Numbered from the stretch's first letter, positions 10,058 to 19,134 are shown. The stretch is 33,000 nucleotides of DNA from Aureimonas sp. AU12 (GCF_001463705.1 NZ_BBWH01000007.1:1-33000); one strand, 5' to 3'. Translations and numbers: made by a program. Notes: a model not told the origin generated them from the letters alone.

Positions 10058-11664
10058 TGCCCGCGCTCGCCTCCGCCCTCCTCCCGCGATCGCCGGATTG
10101 TCTCGCCAACCGCGCCGCGATGCTGGCGCAGCTGCGCACCATTGAAGAAGCCGCATCGGACGCCCTGGCTGGCGGCGGCGCGGAGGCCCGCCGGCGCCAT
10201 GTGGCGCGCGGCAAGCTGCTGCCTCGCGAGCGGGTGGAGCGGCTGCTCGATCCCGGCTCGCCCTTTCTCGAGATCGGCCTCTTCGCCGCCCATGGCACGC
10301 ATGAGGGCGGCCTCCCGGCGGCCGGCGCCATCGCGGGCATCGGCCGGGTGTCGGGCCGCGAGGTGATGATCCTCGCCAACGACGCCACGGTGAAGGGCGG
10401 CACCTACTTTCCGCTGACGTTGAAGAAGCACCTGCGGGCGCAGGAGATCGCCGCCGAGAACGCCCTGCCCTGCCTCTATCTCGTGGATTCCGGCGGCGCC
10501 AACCTTGGAACCCAAGACGAGGTCTTTCCCGACCGCGATCATTTCGGCCGCATCTTCTTCAACCAGGCACGCATGTCCGCCGCCGGCATCGCGCAGATCG
10601 CGGTGGTGATGGGCTCCTGCACGGCGGGCGGCGCCTATGTGCCGGCGATGAGCGACGAGACGATCATCGTCGAGGGACAGGGCACGATCTTCCTCGCCGG
10701 CCCGCCGCTGGTGAAGGCGGCGACGGGCGAGATCGCCACGGCCGAAGAGCTCGGCGGCGGGCAGACCCATGCCCGGCTCTCCGGCGTCGCCGATCATCTG
10801 GCGACCGACGATGCGCACGCCATCGCCATCGCCCGGCGCATCGTCGCCAACCTCAATCACGTCAGGCGCTGGCCGGTGGCGCTGCAGCCGGTGGAGGCGC
10901 CACTCTTCGAACCCGAGGAGATCCTCGGTCTCGTGCCGGCCGACCCGAAAACGCCCTTCGACATCCGCGAACTCATCGCCCGCGTCGTGGACGGCTCGCG
11001 CTTCGACGAGTTCAAGGCGCTGTTCGGCCCCACCCTCGTCTGCGGCTTCGCCCATCTCCATGGCATGCCCGTCGGCATCCTCGCCAACAACGGCGTTCTG
11101 TTTTCCGAGAGCGCCCAGAAGGGCGCGCATTTCGTCGAGCTCTGCTCGCAGCGCAAGGTGCCGCTCGTCTTCCTGCAGAACATCACAGGCTTCATGGTGG
11201 GGCGGCAATACGAAGCCGGCGGCATCGCCAAGCACGGGGCCAAGCTCGTCAACGCCGTGTCCACCACGGCCGTGCCGAAGCTGACGATGATCGTCGGTGG
11301 CTCCTATGGCGCGGGCAATTACGGCATGTGCGGCCGGGCCTATTCGCCGCGCTTCCTCTGGACCTGGCCGAACGCGCGCATCGCCGTGATGGGCGGCGAG
11401 CAGGCGGCGGGCGTGCTGGCGACCGTCCGGCGCGAAGCGATCGAGCGGCGCGGCGGGGACTGGTCGGCTGACGAGGAGACGGCGTTCAAACGCCCGACCG
11501 TCGAGCAGTTCGAACGCCAGAGCCATCCGCTCTACGCCTCGGCCCGGCTCTGGGACGACGGCATCGTCGATCCCCGCCGCACGCGCGAGGTGCTGGCGCT
11601 GTCGCTGGCCGCCGCGCTCAACGCCGACATCGCGGAGACGCGGTTCGGCCTGTTCCGGATGTGA
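10057..11664 (+). CDS. liuB: Methylcrotonyl-CoA carboxylase, carboxyltransferase (beta) subunit
   Basis: The product is 535 aa, the normal length. The ATG at 10057 overlaps the upstream stop; AAGGAA lies about 10 bases before it. The reading frame continues upstream to 8245 inside the two preceding genes, but that part is a shadow. Typical motifs are [24 protein letters not shown], given here as [20 protein letters not shown], then [56 protein letters not shown] and [16 protein letters not shown]. The two acyl-CoA carboxyltransferase half-domains are complete. It transfers the carboxyl group from biotin on the alpha subunit to 3-methylcrotonyl-CoA, giving 3-methylglutaconyl-CoA. Followed 7 bases later by the alpha subunit gene. 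Confidence 0.96.
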   Translation: MPALASALLPRSPDCLANRAAMLAQLRTIEEAASDALAGGGAEARRRHVARGKLLPRERVERLLDPGSPFLEIGLFAAHGTHEGGLPAAGAIAGIGRVSGREVMILANDATVKGGTYFPLTLKKHLRAQEIAAENALPCLYLVDSGGANLGTQDEVFPDRDHFGRIFFNQARMSAAGIAQIAVVMGSCTAGGAYVPAMSDETIIVEGQGTIFLAGPPLVKAATGEIATAEELGGGQTHARLSGVADHLATDDAHAIAIARRIVANLNHVRRWPVALQPVEAPLFEPEEILGLVPADPKTPFDIRELIARVVDGSRFDEFKALFGPTLVCGFAHLHGMPVGILANNGVLFSESAQKGAHFVELCSQRKVPLVFLQNITGFMVGRQYEAGGIAKHGAKLVNAVSTTAVPKLTMIVGGSYGAGNYGMCGRAYSPRFLWTWPNARIAVMGGEQAAGVLATVRREAIERRGGDWSADEETAFKRPTVEQFERQSHPLYASARLWDDGIVDPRRTREVLALSLAAALNADIAETRFGLFRM

Positions 11665-11671
11665 GGGCCCC

Positions 11672-13654
11672 ATGCGCAAACTCCTCATCGCCAATCGCGG
11701 CGAGATCGCCTGCCGCATCATCCGCACGGCACGGCGGATGGGGCTTTCGACCGTCGCCGTCCATTCCGATGCCGACCGCGACGCGCTGCATGTCGCCATG
11801 GCCGACGAAGCGGTGGCCATCGGCCCCGCGCCGGCACCCGAGAGCTACCTTCGGGCCGATCGCATCGTCGAGGCGGCGCTGCGCACCGGCGCCGATGCCG
11901 TCCACCCCGGCTACGGCTTCCTGTCGGAGAATGCCGCCTTTGCCGAAGCCATCGAGGGCGCCGGTCTCGTCTTCGTCGGGCCTTCTCCGGCGGCGATCCG
12001 CGCCATGGGGCTGAAGGACGCCGCCAAGCGGCTGATGGCGGAGGCCGGCGTTCCCGTCGTGCCCGGTTATCACGGCGAGCGGCAGGAGCCGGACTTCCTG
12101 GCCGCGCAGGCCGACGGCATCGGCTATCCCGTCCTCATCAAGGCGCGAGCCGGCGGCGGCGGCAAGGGCATCCGGCGCGTCGACGATCCGCGAGACTTCG
12201 CCGCCGCGTTGGCCGGGGCGCAGCGCGAAGCGCTCGCCGCCTTCGGCGATGCCGCCTGCCTCGTCGAGGCCTATGTCGCGACGCCCCGCCATATCGAGAT
12301 CCAGGTGTTCGGCGACGGTCGGGGCGAGGCCGTCCACCTTTTCGAGCGCGACTGCTCGCTGCAGCGCCGGCACCAGAAGGTGCTGGAGGAAGCCCCCGCC
12401 CCCGGCATGCCCGGCGCGATGCGCGCGGCGATGGGCGAGGCTGCCGTGCGCGCCGCGCGGGCCATCCGCTACGGCGGCGCCGGAACGGTGGAGTTCATCG
12501 CGGACGCCTCGGATGGGCTCCGATCCGACCGCTTCTGGTTCATGGAGATGAACACGCGGCTTCAGGTGGAGCATCCCGTCACCGAAGCGATCACCGGGAT
12601 CGACCTCGTGGAATGGCAGCTGCGCATCGCGGCCGGCGAACCCCTGCCGTTGCGCCAGGATGAGATCGCGATGCACGGCCATGCGTTCGAAGCGCGGCTC
12701 TACGCCGAAGACCCCGCCAACGGCTTCCTGCCCGCCACCGGCCGGCTTCGGCACCTGCGGTTTCCCACCGATGCACGGATCGAGACGGGCGTTCGCGAGG
12801 GCGACGAGATCACGCCCTTCTACGACCCGATGATCGCCAAGATCGTCACCCACGGCCGCGACCGTTCGCAGGCCCTGCGGCGCCTTGCCGATGCGTTGGC
12901 GAAGACGCAGATCGAAGGGACGATCACCAATGCCGGCTTCCTCCGCCGCCTCACGGATGACCCCGACGTCGTGGCGGGCAGCGTCGATACCGGACTGATC
13001 GAGCGCAAACTGGCCGGCCTCACCGCACCCGTTGAGCCCGACGACTGGACGCTTGCCGCCGCCACACTGGCCGAACTCGGCGCCTTCGAGCCGGCGCGGG
13101 AAACGGGCGACCCCTGGGATGCCGGCTCGAACTTCCGCCTGTGGGGCCGGGCGGAGCGAACGGTGGCGTGGGCGCAGGCGGATAGTCCCCTGGCCGTCGC
13201 GGTCTCTGCTACCTCCGGTACGCGCTTCTCGCTGGATCTTCGGGGTGGCCGGGTCGACGTGGAGGCCCGCCCTGCCATCGCCGACCGGCCGGCGACGATG
13301 ACGATCGACGGGTGGACACGGCCGGTGCAAGTCCTGCGCACTGAGGCCGGCGTCACCGTCTTCGGCGGAGATGGCACCGCGAGCTTCACCCGGCCTCGCC
13401 ACAGCGCAACCGGCGTCGAACCGGCATCGGACGGGCGCATCGTCTCGCCCATGCCCGGTCTCGTGCGGCTCGTCGGCGCGGAGGTGGGCGCGGCCGTCCG
13501 GCAGGGCGATATGCTGGCCGTGGTCGAAGCGATGAAGATGGAGCACACGTTGCGCGCCTCTCGCGATGGCGTGATCTCGGCGGTCTTCGTCGCCGTCGGC
13601 GATCAGGTGGAGGCCGGGGCTGGGATCGCCGAACTGGAAGCGATCGAGCCGTGA
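11672..13654 (+). CDS. liuD: Methylcrotonyl-CoA carboxylase, biotin carboxylase/carrier (alpha) subunit
   Basis: The product is 660 aa. The N-terminal biotin carboxylase domain starts MRKLLIANRGEIACRIIRTA and has HPGYGFLSENAAFAEA, the ATP-grasp glycine loop KARAGGGGKGIRRV, ERDCSLQRRHQKVLEEAPAP and FMEMNTRLQVEHPVTEAITG. A middle beta-rich region follows. The C-terminal biotinyl domain has VVEAMKMEHTLRA with the biotin-accepting Lys622. It carboxylates its own biotin with bicarbonate and ATP. The long single-chain form with its own biotinyl domain, adjacent to liuB, separates it from acetyl-CoA carboxylase AccC. The stop codon overlaps the next GTG start by 4 bases. Confidence 0.96.
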   Translation: MRKLLIANRGEIACRIIRTARRMGLSTVAVHSDADRDALHVAMADEAVAIGPAPAPESYLRADRIVEAALRTGADAVHPGYGFLSENAAFAEAIEGAGLVFVGPSPAAIRAMGLKDAAKRLMAEAGVPVVPGYHGERQEPDFLAAQADGIGYPVLIKARAGGGGKGIRRVDDPRDFAAALAGAQREALAAFGDAACLVEAYVATPRHIEIQVFGDGRGEAVHLFERDCSLQRRHQKVLEEAPAPGMPGAMRAAMGEAAVRAARAIRYGGAGTVEFIADASDGLRSDRFWFMEMNTRLQVEHPVTEAITGIDLVEWQLRIAAGEPLPLRQDEIAMHGHAFEARLYAEDPANGFLPATGRLRHLRFPTDARIETGVREGDEITPFYDPMIAKIVTHGRDRSQALRRLADALAKTQIEGTITNAGFLRRLTDDPDVVAGSVDTGLIERKLAGLTAPVEPDDWTLAAATLAELGAFEPARETGDPWDAGSNFRLWGRAERTVAWAQADSPLAVAVSATSGTRFSLDLRGGRVDVEARPAIADRPATMTIDGWTRPVQVLRTEAGVTVFGGDGTASFTRPRHSATGVEPASDGRIVSPMPGLVRLVGAEVGAAVRQGDMLAVVEAMKMEHTLRASRDGVISAVFVAVGDQVEAGAGIAELEAIEP

Positions 13655-14517
13655 GCGAGTTCGTCACGCTTCATGAAATGGGGCCGCGAGACGGCTTGCA
13701 GAACGAGCCGCGGCCCATCTCCACCGCCGACAAGATCGCGCTGGTGGACCGTCTCTCGACGGTCGGCTTCCGGCGGATCGAGGTGGCGAGCTTCGTCTCG
13801 CCGCGCCGCGTGCCGCAGATGGCGGACGGAGCCGCGGTCCTCGGCGGCATCACGCGCCGCACGGGCGCCCTCTACACCGCGCTGACGCCGAACCTTCGCG
13901 GTTACGCCGCCGCCCGCGCCTCCGGGGCCGACGAGGTCGCCGTCTTCGTCTCGGCCTCGGAGGGCTTCTCGCAGGCCAATCTCAACTGCTCGATCGCCGA
14001 GAGTCTCGCGCGCTTCCGAGACGTTCTCGGCGCCGCGAAGACCGACGGCGTGCCGGTGCGCGGCTACGTCTCCTGCGTGGTCCGCTGCCCCTATGACGGC
14101 GCCGTCGCGCCGCAAGCCGTGGCGGATGTCGCGGGCTGGCTCGTAGACCTCGGCTGCGGCGAGATCAGCCTCGGCGACACGATCGGCGCGGGGACGCCGG
14201 ACAGCGTCGGCGCCATGCTGGACGCCGTGCTGTCGGCGTTGCCGCCGGACCGGCTCGCCGGTCATTTCCACGACACGGGCGGCCAGGCGCTCGCCAATAT
14301 CGAGGCCTGCCTCGCGCGTGGCCTTCGCGTCTTCGACACCTCCATCGCCGGCCTCGGCGGATGTCCCTTCGCGCCGGGTGCGCCGGGCAATGTCGATACA
14401 CAGCGCGTCAACGCTCGGCTGCGGGCGCTGGGCTTCGAGACCGGGCTGGACGAGGCGGCGCTGGACGCAGCCGCTCGTTTCGCACGCGCGATCACAGGAC
14501 CGGAGGCCCTGGCGTGA
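13651..14517 (+). CDS. liuE: Hydroxymethylglutaryl-CoA lyase
   Basis: The product is 288 aa. The start is GTG at 13651, overlapping the carboxylase stop (GTGA). The HMGL-like TIM-barrel motifs are MGPRDGLQNEP (about 10-20), IEVASFVSPRRVPQMAD, GDTIGAGTP, HFHDTGGQALANI and the catalytic cysteine loop GLGGCPFAPGAPGNVDTQR. It cleaves 3-hydroxy-3-methylglutaryl-CoA into acetoacetate and acetyl-CoA, the last step of leucine breakdown. The gene order here places it before the hydratase that makes its substrate. The stop codon overlaps the next start by 4 bases. Confidence 0.96.
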   Translation: MSEFVTLHEMGPRDGLQNEPRPISTADKIALVDRLSTVGFRRIEVASFVSPRRVPQMADGAAVLGGITRRTGALYTALTPNLRGYAAARASGADEVAVFVSASEGFSQANLNCSIAESLARFRDVLGAAKTDGVPVRGYVSCVVRCPYDGAVAPQAVADVAGWLVDLGCGEISLGDTIGAGTPDSVGAMLDAVLSALPPDRLAGHFHDTGGQALANIEACLARGLRVFDTSIAGLGGCPFAPGAPGNVDTQRVNARLRALGFETGLDEAALDAAARFARAITGPEALA

Positions 14518-15284
14518 GTGCATCGACGATCCGCATCGAGGTCGAGGCGGGGGTCGCGACCCTGACGCTGACACGCGCGGCCCGGCACAACGCGATGAAC
14601 GCCGAGATGATCGCCGAGCTGACCGATGCCGCGCGCCGGCTCGGCGAGGACCGCTCGGTCGTCGCCGTCGTGCTCACCGGCGAAGGCGCGAGCTTTTCGG
14701 CCGGGGCCGATCTCAGCTGGATGCGCAGCCAGTTCGACGCGACCCGCGAAACACGGATCGAAGCGGCGATGACGCTGGCGCGCATGCTGAAGGCACTGAA
14801 CGAACTGCCGAAGCCGCTCATCGGCCGGATCAACGGTCAGGCATTCGGCGGCGGTCTCGGGCTGATCGCGGTCTGCGACGTTGCCGTTGCCGTCGATACC
14901 GCTCGCTTCGCCTTCACCGAGGTCCGCCTCGGGTTGATCCCCGCGACGATCTCGCCCTATGCCCTGCGCCGCACCGGCGAAGCCAACGCCCGGCGGGTGT
15001 TCTTCTCCGGCCGCGCCTTCGACGCGAACGAGGCCGTGACGCTCGGGCTCGTCGCGCGAACGGCGAGCGCCATCGAACTCGACGCGGCGGTGGATCGCGA
15101 GATCGCGCCCTATCGCGGCGTCGATGCCGGCGCCGTTGCGCTGGCCAAGCGCCTCGTTCTCTCGAATACCGCATCGCTAGACGAGACAGCCCTGCGCCGG
15201 ACCGCCGAACAGTTGGCAGATTGCTGGGAGCGTCCGGCGACGCACGCCGCGATTGCGGCCTTTCTTTCGAAAACTGGCGGGTAG
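14514..15284 (+). CDS. liuC: Enoyl-CoA hydratase-family protein, probable methylglutaconyl-CoA hydratase
   Basis: The product is 256 aa from the GTG at 14514, which overlaps the lyase stop (GTGA). The crotonase fold is clear: LTLTRAARHNAMNAEMIAEL, the oxyanion-hole segment GEGASFSAGADLSWM (about 57-71), and GQAFGGGLGLIAVCDVAVA with FTEVRLGLIPATISPY. The Glu in FTEVRLG fits a hydratase catalytic acid. ADLSWM is typical of methylglutaconyl-CoA hydratases, which hydrate 3-methylglutaconyl-CoA to HMG-CoA. Last gene of the operon; no clear terminator follows. Substrate assignment is mostly from operon context. Confidence 0.92.
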   Translation: MSASTIRIEVEAGVATLTLTRAARHNAMNAEMIAELTDAARRLGEDRSVVAVVLTGEGASFSAGADLSWMRSQFDATRETRIEAAMTLARMLKALNELPKPLIGRINGQAFGGGLGLIAVCDVAVAVDTARFAFTEVRLGLIPATISPYALRRTGEANARRVFFSGRAFDANEAVTLGLVARTASAIELDAAVDREIAPYRGVDAGAVALAKRLVLSNTASLDETALRRTAEQLADCWERPATHAAIAAFLSKTGG

Positions 15285-15496
15285 CGGATGCCGACGAGGC
15301 GATCGTGGCCGCCGACTCGAGGCCTCATCGGCCGAGACCTATAAAGCCTTGATCGCTCCGGCGGCTCGATGATCCATGTGCTACGTGTCAACTGACAAGC
15401 GAACGGGTGACTTGATCGCCGCCGCAGTCGGCCGATAACAGCAGGGAGCGGCCGACGATTCGCCGCGTCGTCCCTGCCGCTCGCCAGGAGCCCGAG

Positions 15497-16237
<741 letters not shown>

Positions 16238-16251
16238 CGGATCGAGGCTCG

Positions 16252-16560
16252 CTATTCGGGGCTCTGGCCGGGAACAAGGCCGCCGGAGGGTGTCGAGGCC
16301 ATGACCGAAGGCGTGATGCCGTTGACCAGCGGGACGCTCGACGGCTTGCCAGTCGCGTCGCCGAGACCGAAGAGGAAGGGTAGCCCGTTGTTCTCGGTCA
16401 GCAGCACGACGCGCCCATCCGGCAACACGTAGCGCTCGACGACCTCGGCGCGCTCGCGGGGCGAGAGCCGCACCCCGGCCTCCTCCGCCTGCGCGGTCAG
16501 AGGCGAGAGAGCCGCGGCCATGGCGGCGACGGCGAAGGTGTTGGTGAGGAACGGTCTCAT
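16252..16560 (-). CDS. Small exported protein with TPSGGLVPGQ tail (first of three)
   Basis: The product is 102 aa from the ATG at 16558-16560, preceded by AAGGAT. A Sec signal peptide is visible (MRPFLTNTFAVAAMAAALSP then LTAQA, cut before EEAG). The mature part is about 77 residues: LSPRERAEVVERYVLPDGRV, VLLTENNGLPFLFGLGDATG and a Pro/Ser-rich stretch ending STPSGGLVPGQSPE. No domain is recognised. The terminal TPSGGLVPGQ recurs in the products at 17195-17335 and 17918-18238. It is the last of five minus-strand genes for small exported proteins. The terminator at 16685-16709 separates it from the gene before it, so it probably has its own promoter. Confidence 0.8.
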   Translation of the reverse strand: MRPFLTNTFAVAAMAAALSPLTAQAEEAGVRLSPRERAEVVERYVLPDGRVVLLTENNGLPFLFGLGDATGKPSSVPLVNGITPSVMASTPSGGLVPGQSPE

Positions 16561-16684
16561 CGCGTGATCCTTCGAACGGGCTCGACGATCGAACGGATCG
16601 GAGCGTTGCGACGACAACGGCAGCGTGGATAGCGAGTTCCGGAAGCGCCCCGGCTTGCGGCGCGCGGCCTGACGGATCGCCAAG

Positions 16685-16709
16685 AAAAAGGCCCCGGAAG
16701 GGGCCTTTT
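16685..16709 (-). terminator. Intrinsic terminator between two small exported-protein genes
   Basis: GGCCCC (16690-16695) and GGGGCC (16700-16705) form a perfect stem with a GGAA loop, flanked by A-run and T-run on each side. It lies just past the stop codon of the 16729-17052 gene and would work in both directions. Confidence 0.85.
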
Positions 16710-16728
16710 CTCCCTCATGGCACGGACG

Positions 16729-17052
16729 TCAGTAACCGTAGCGATAATTGTTCGCCTTGCGCGCGATGTTGTGCGACGCTCGATTCTGCATCCGCTCGAT
16801 CTGGCGACGCGAACGCGGATCGACATGGCCGTTGTTGTAGGCGCGTGCGCGGCGCTCGACTCGGTCGATGCGGTGCTGTTGGCGCTGGAGCCGGGCGGCC
16901 TCGCGAGGGGTCAGCCGACCCGATCGGTAACCGCGCTCGATACGCTCCTGTTGGCGGTACTGCCGCACATCGCTGCGATAGGTCTGCGCCAAGGCCGGCG
17001 CTGCGGTCGTGAAGAGAAGAGCGGCGGCAGCGCCCCAGATCATCGTCTTCAT
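16729..17052 (-). CDS. Exported Arg/Gln-rich helical protein
   Basis: The product is 107 aa from the ATG at 17050-17052, with AGGGAG upstream. It has a signal peptide (MKTMIWGAAAALLFTTAAPA then LAQ, cut before TYRSD). The mature protein is very basic and helical, with RQYRQQERIERGYRSGRLTP, REAARLQRQQHRIDRVERRA and RSRRQIERMQNRASHNIARK, ending in NNYRYGY. It resembles small secreted proteins common in rhizobia that carry SGRLTPREAARL-like repeats; their function is unknown. It lacks the TPSGG tail of its neighbours. The sequence could pack as antiparallel helices and bind an acidic polymer, but this is speculation. Confidence 0.8.
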   Translation of the reverse strand: MKTMIWGAAAALLFTTAAPALAQTYRSDVRQYRQQERIERGYRSGRLTPREAARLQRQQHRIDRVERRARAYNNGHVDPRSRRQIERMQNRASHNIARKANNYRYGY

Positions 17053-17194
17053 AGCTCGAACTCCCTGTTCCACGGATGTCGAAGGTTGTACCGGCACGCG
17101 GCTGAACCGCACCTGAATGGGTCGCCCCTCGCCTGATATGACGTGGAGAGCCTAAGCGTCATGTCGGTCCATTGCCGGCAACAGATCCCTGTCG

Positions 17195-17335
17195 CTAGTG
17201 CTCGGTCTGCCCGGGAACGAGCCCGCCCGACGGTGTCTGTCCGGTGCCCGTCGGGGTCAAACGGCCGGATGGGACGCAGGCGGCGAGCGCCAGCATGGCG
17301 GACAAAGCTGCGATCAAACCGAGGGAATGGCGCAT
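17195..17335 (-). CDS. 46-residue lipoprotein with TPSGGLVPGQ tail (second of three)
   Basis: A very short frame from the ATG at 17333-17335 to TAG at 17195-17197. It starts MRHSLGLIAALSAMLALAAC, a lipoprotein signal with lipobox LAAC and Cys20 as the lipidated residue. The mature peptide is 27 residues: CVPSGRLTPTGTGQ followed by TPSGGLVPGQTEH. The tail matches those of the proteins at 16252-16560 and 17918-18238, although codons differ. A weak AAAGA lies upstream of the start. Such tiny Cys-anchored peptides with a Pro/Gly tail recall other small alphaproteobacterial lipoproteins. The lipobox plus the shared tail make it a real gene in my view. Confidence 0.72.
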   Translation of the reverse strand: MRHSLGLIAALSAMLALAACVPSGRLTPTGTGQTPSGGLVPGQTEH

Positions 17336-17358
17336 GTCATCTTTCAGTGGGAAGCTGT

Positions 17359-17385
17359 GGCGAGGCCGGAAACCCGGCGCTCGCC
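17359..17385 (-). terminator. Hairpin after the 17405-17758 gene
   Basis: GGCGAG + GCCGG (17359-17369) pairs with CCGGC + CTCGCC (17374-17385) with one bulged base. No clear T-run on the minus strand, so a weak terminator or processing structure. Confidence 0.4.
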
Positions 17386-17404
17386 TCTCTATAATGCCGG
17401 TCGA

Positions 17405-17758
17405 TCAGCCTTCGCGGCCGAGGGGGATGCCGATGCCGCTATTGGTCTCCGGGATCGCGCCAGGGACGCGGGTGAGCGTGTTGCCAGCCGTTCCGGACGC
17501 ATCCGGTGCCATGACGCCGTAGGCGCCGACCCCGTTCGAGAGGCCGCCGGGGCCGCGCGGGCTTCCGCTGCGGCTGGAGGTCGACGCATCGAGCCCGACG
17601 CCCGGCAGTCCGGTGCCGCCGGTCTCGACGGGCGTGCCGCGTCCGAGTTCGACGGTCCCGCCATTGCGCGGAATGGGTGCGGAAGACTGCGCGGCGGCGG
17701 CGGTCGCAAGGCCGGCGACGGCGGCAAAGGTTGCGGCAGCCAGAGTGGAGCGGATCAT
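17405..17758 (-). CDS. Exported Gly/Ser/Pro-rich protein
   Basis: The product is 117 aa from the ATG at 17756-17758. The signal peptide is MIRSTLAAATFAAVAGLATA followed by AAAQ, with cleavage before SSAP. The mature chain is low complexity: PIPRNGGTVELGRGTPVETG, GTGLPGVGLDASTSSRSGSP, then PGGLSNGVGAYGVMAPDASG, and an end of SGIGIPLGREG. No domain is recognised, and it is probably disordered. The end is Gly/Ile/Pro-rich but does not match the TPSGG tail of three neighbours. It is one of five adjacent genes for small exported proteins. The ribosome-binding site is weak (GGGAAC). Confidence 0.7.
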   Translation of the reverse strand: MIRSTLAAATFAAVAGLATAAAAQSSAPIPRNGGTVELGRGTPVETGGTGLPGVGLDASTSSRSGSPRGPGGLSNGVGAYGVMAPDASGTAGNTLTRVPGAIPETNSGIGIPLGREG

Positions 17759-17917
17759 GAGTGTGTTCCCATCAGAGAGGTCCGGGACGAAACGGGCGAA
17801 GGATGGGACAGTTCCGCGGAGCCCCGGCCATCCAATCGGAGGTCGGAGCTCGCCGAGCCCGCACGTTTCGCCCCAGTCGGAACGAAGACGAGCAGGCCCG
17901 CCCTCGCTCGCCAAGGA

Positions 17918-18238
17918 TCAGTTCGAACTCTGGCCCGGCACGATCCCGCCCGACGGTGTGGTCTCCGTGGCGACTGCGGCCGCGGCGGGATCCATGCCCT
18001 CGGTCGGCACGAGCGAACCATCCCGCGACGTGGCGCTCGTCGAGGTCGGATCGGTCATGCCGACGCTCGGGGCCCGCGTCGTGTCGCCGGTGGTGGCGGC
18101 GGCGCCCATCTGATCGGGCGACGCGTTGTCGACGCTCGCAGGTGGCGTCACCGGCGCGGGCGCGGGCGTTGCGGACTGGGCGAACGCCGGCGCTGCAGAG
18201 AAGGCCAGCGCTGCTGTTGCGGCCAAAAGTCGGTTCAT
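17918..18238 (-). CDS. Small exported protein with TPSGGIVPGQ tail (third of three)
   Basis: The product is 106 aa from the ATG at 18236-18238, with GGGAG upstream. A signal peptide, MNRLLAATAALAFSAAPAFA, precedes a mature part rich in Ala, Thr, Pro and Ser, for example QSATPAPAPVTPPASVDNAS. Short partial repeats such as SVGMTDPTS and SLVPTEGMDP follow, and it ends TETTPSGGIVPGQSSN. The tail is shared with the lipoprotein at 17195-17335 and the protein at 16252-16560. The middle looks disordered. It is the most upstream gene of the group, facing a 588-base gene-free stretch that probably holds its promoter. Confidence 0.78.
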   Translation of the reverse strand: MNRLLAATAALAFSAAPAFAQSATPAPAPVTPPASVDNASPDQMGAAATTGDTTRAPSVGMTDPTSTSATSRDGSLVPTEGMDPAAAAVATETTPSGGIVPGQSSN

Positions 18239-18826
18239 CGGATCGTCTCCCAAAACGGGTCCGCGAAGCGGACGGTCGTGGAGGGAAGGCCGGCAGGACG
18301 GCATTGGTTTCGCTTGGCGCGTCACGAAGCCGTCAGCACGCTCCGGCCGCCGGAGCGATCGAAGCACGTCGCAAGAGGTGCACGGCCGGTCGGTTCATCC
18401 CACGATGAAGCGCTTTCAAGAGACTTGAAAGAACAGTTTCCGATTCCATCCCGAGCCGTGCTGTTCGCATGAACAAGTCGCCGACGAGAGCGTGGTGAAG
18501 CTGTGGCGAAAACCCGCCTTCGCCGAGACCGGCAGTCTATCCTCGCGGCAAACGAGGGATATGCAAGGCTATCCCCCTTGGGTGCCGATACGAAATGTGA
18601 AGTGGCGTCGTGAAACTTTTGCTTGCAAACACATCGGACTGATTGCAAGAGATTGATGTTCGGGCAAATTCGCGAACTCGGGTAATGGACGAATTGCGTA
18701 TCGAAGGCGCCTCCTTCGGGCGGTTGGCGAAAGCCGGCTGCGATGTATCGGTTCCTTTTCCTCGCATCAAGACTTGCCTGCCAGGCCCGCAAGGGCAACG
18801 AATAAGCCAAGGAAAAGGGTTTCGTC
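18239..18826. other. 588-base gene-free region with cspA leader
   Basis: No convincing gene on either strand. It should hold the promoter of the 17918-18238 gene (minus) and that of cspA (plus). Its right half is less GC-rich than the rest of the window. Visible elements are two TTGCAA copies exactly 20 bases apart (18623-18628 and 18643-18648) and a hairpin CGAAGG/CCTTCG at 18702-18718. A long untranslated leader before cspA, as in other cold-shock genes, is likely but not proven. Confidence 0.55.
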
Positions 18827-19042
18827 ATGTCACAGACCGGTACGGTCAAGTTCTTCAACACCGAAAAGGGCTTCGGTTTCATCAAGCCTGACAACGGTGG
18901 TGCGGACATCTTCGTGCATATTTCGGCCGTTCAGGCGTCGGGCCTTTCCGGCCTCGTCGAGAACCAGAAGGTTTCCTACGAGACCGAGCCGGACAAGCGC
19001 GGCAAGGGCCCGAAGGCCGTGAACCTCGAAGCCGCCGACTGA
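18827..19042 (+). CDS. cspA: Cold-shock domain protein
   Basis: The product is 71 aa, a single OB-fold cold-shock domain. RNA-binding motifs are KGFGFI (RNP1, in [15 protein letters not shown]) and DIFVHI (RNP2). It starts [11 protein letters not shown] after AAGGAAAAGG at a good distance. Such proteins melt RNA structure and may be induced by cold or constitutively made. It is monocistronic: a long gene-free leader precedes it, and a terminator follows at 19095. Confidence 0.97.
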   Translation: MSQTGTVKFFNTEKGFGFIKPDNGGADIFVHISAVQASGLSGLVENQKVSYETEPDKRGKGPKAVNLEAAD

Positions 19043-19094
19043 GACACGTCGTCGATCGCAAGCCGCAAGGCCGCGATACACGCATGCGAATTTG

Positions 19095-19134
19095 CAAAGG
19101 CCCATCCGGCAACGGAGCGGGCCTTTGTCGTTTT
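19095..19134 (+). terminator. Intrinsic terminator of cspA
   Basis: CAAAGGCCC (19095-19103) pairs with GGGCCTTTG (19119-19127) over 9 bp, followed by TCGTTTT. It lies 50 bases past the cspA stop. Confidence 0.75.

Noticed and set aside
11618-13546. A 642-codon minus-strand frame opposite the biotin carboxylase gene
   Set aside because: Antisense shadow of a fully recognisable enzyme; no motif.
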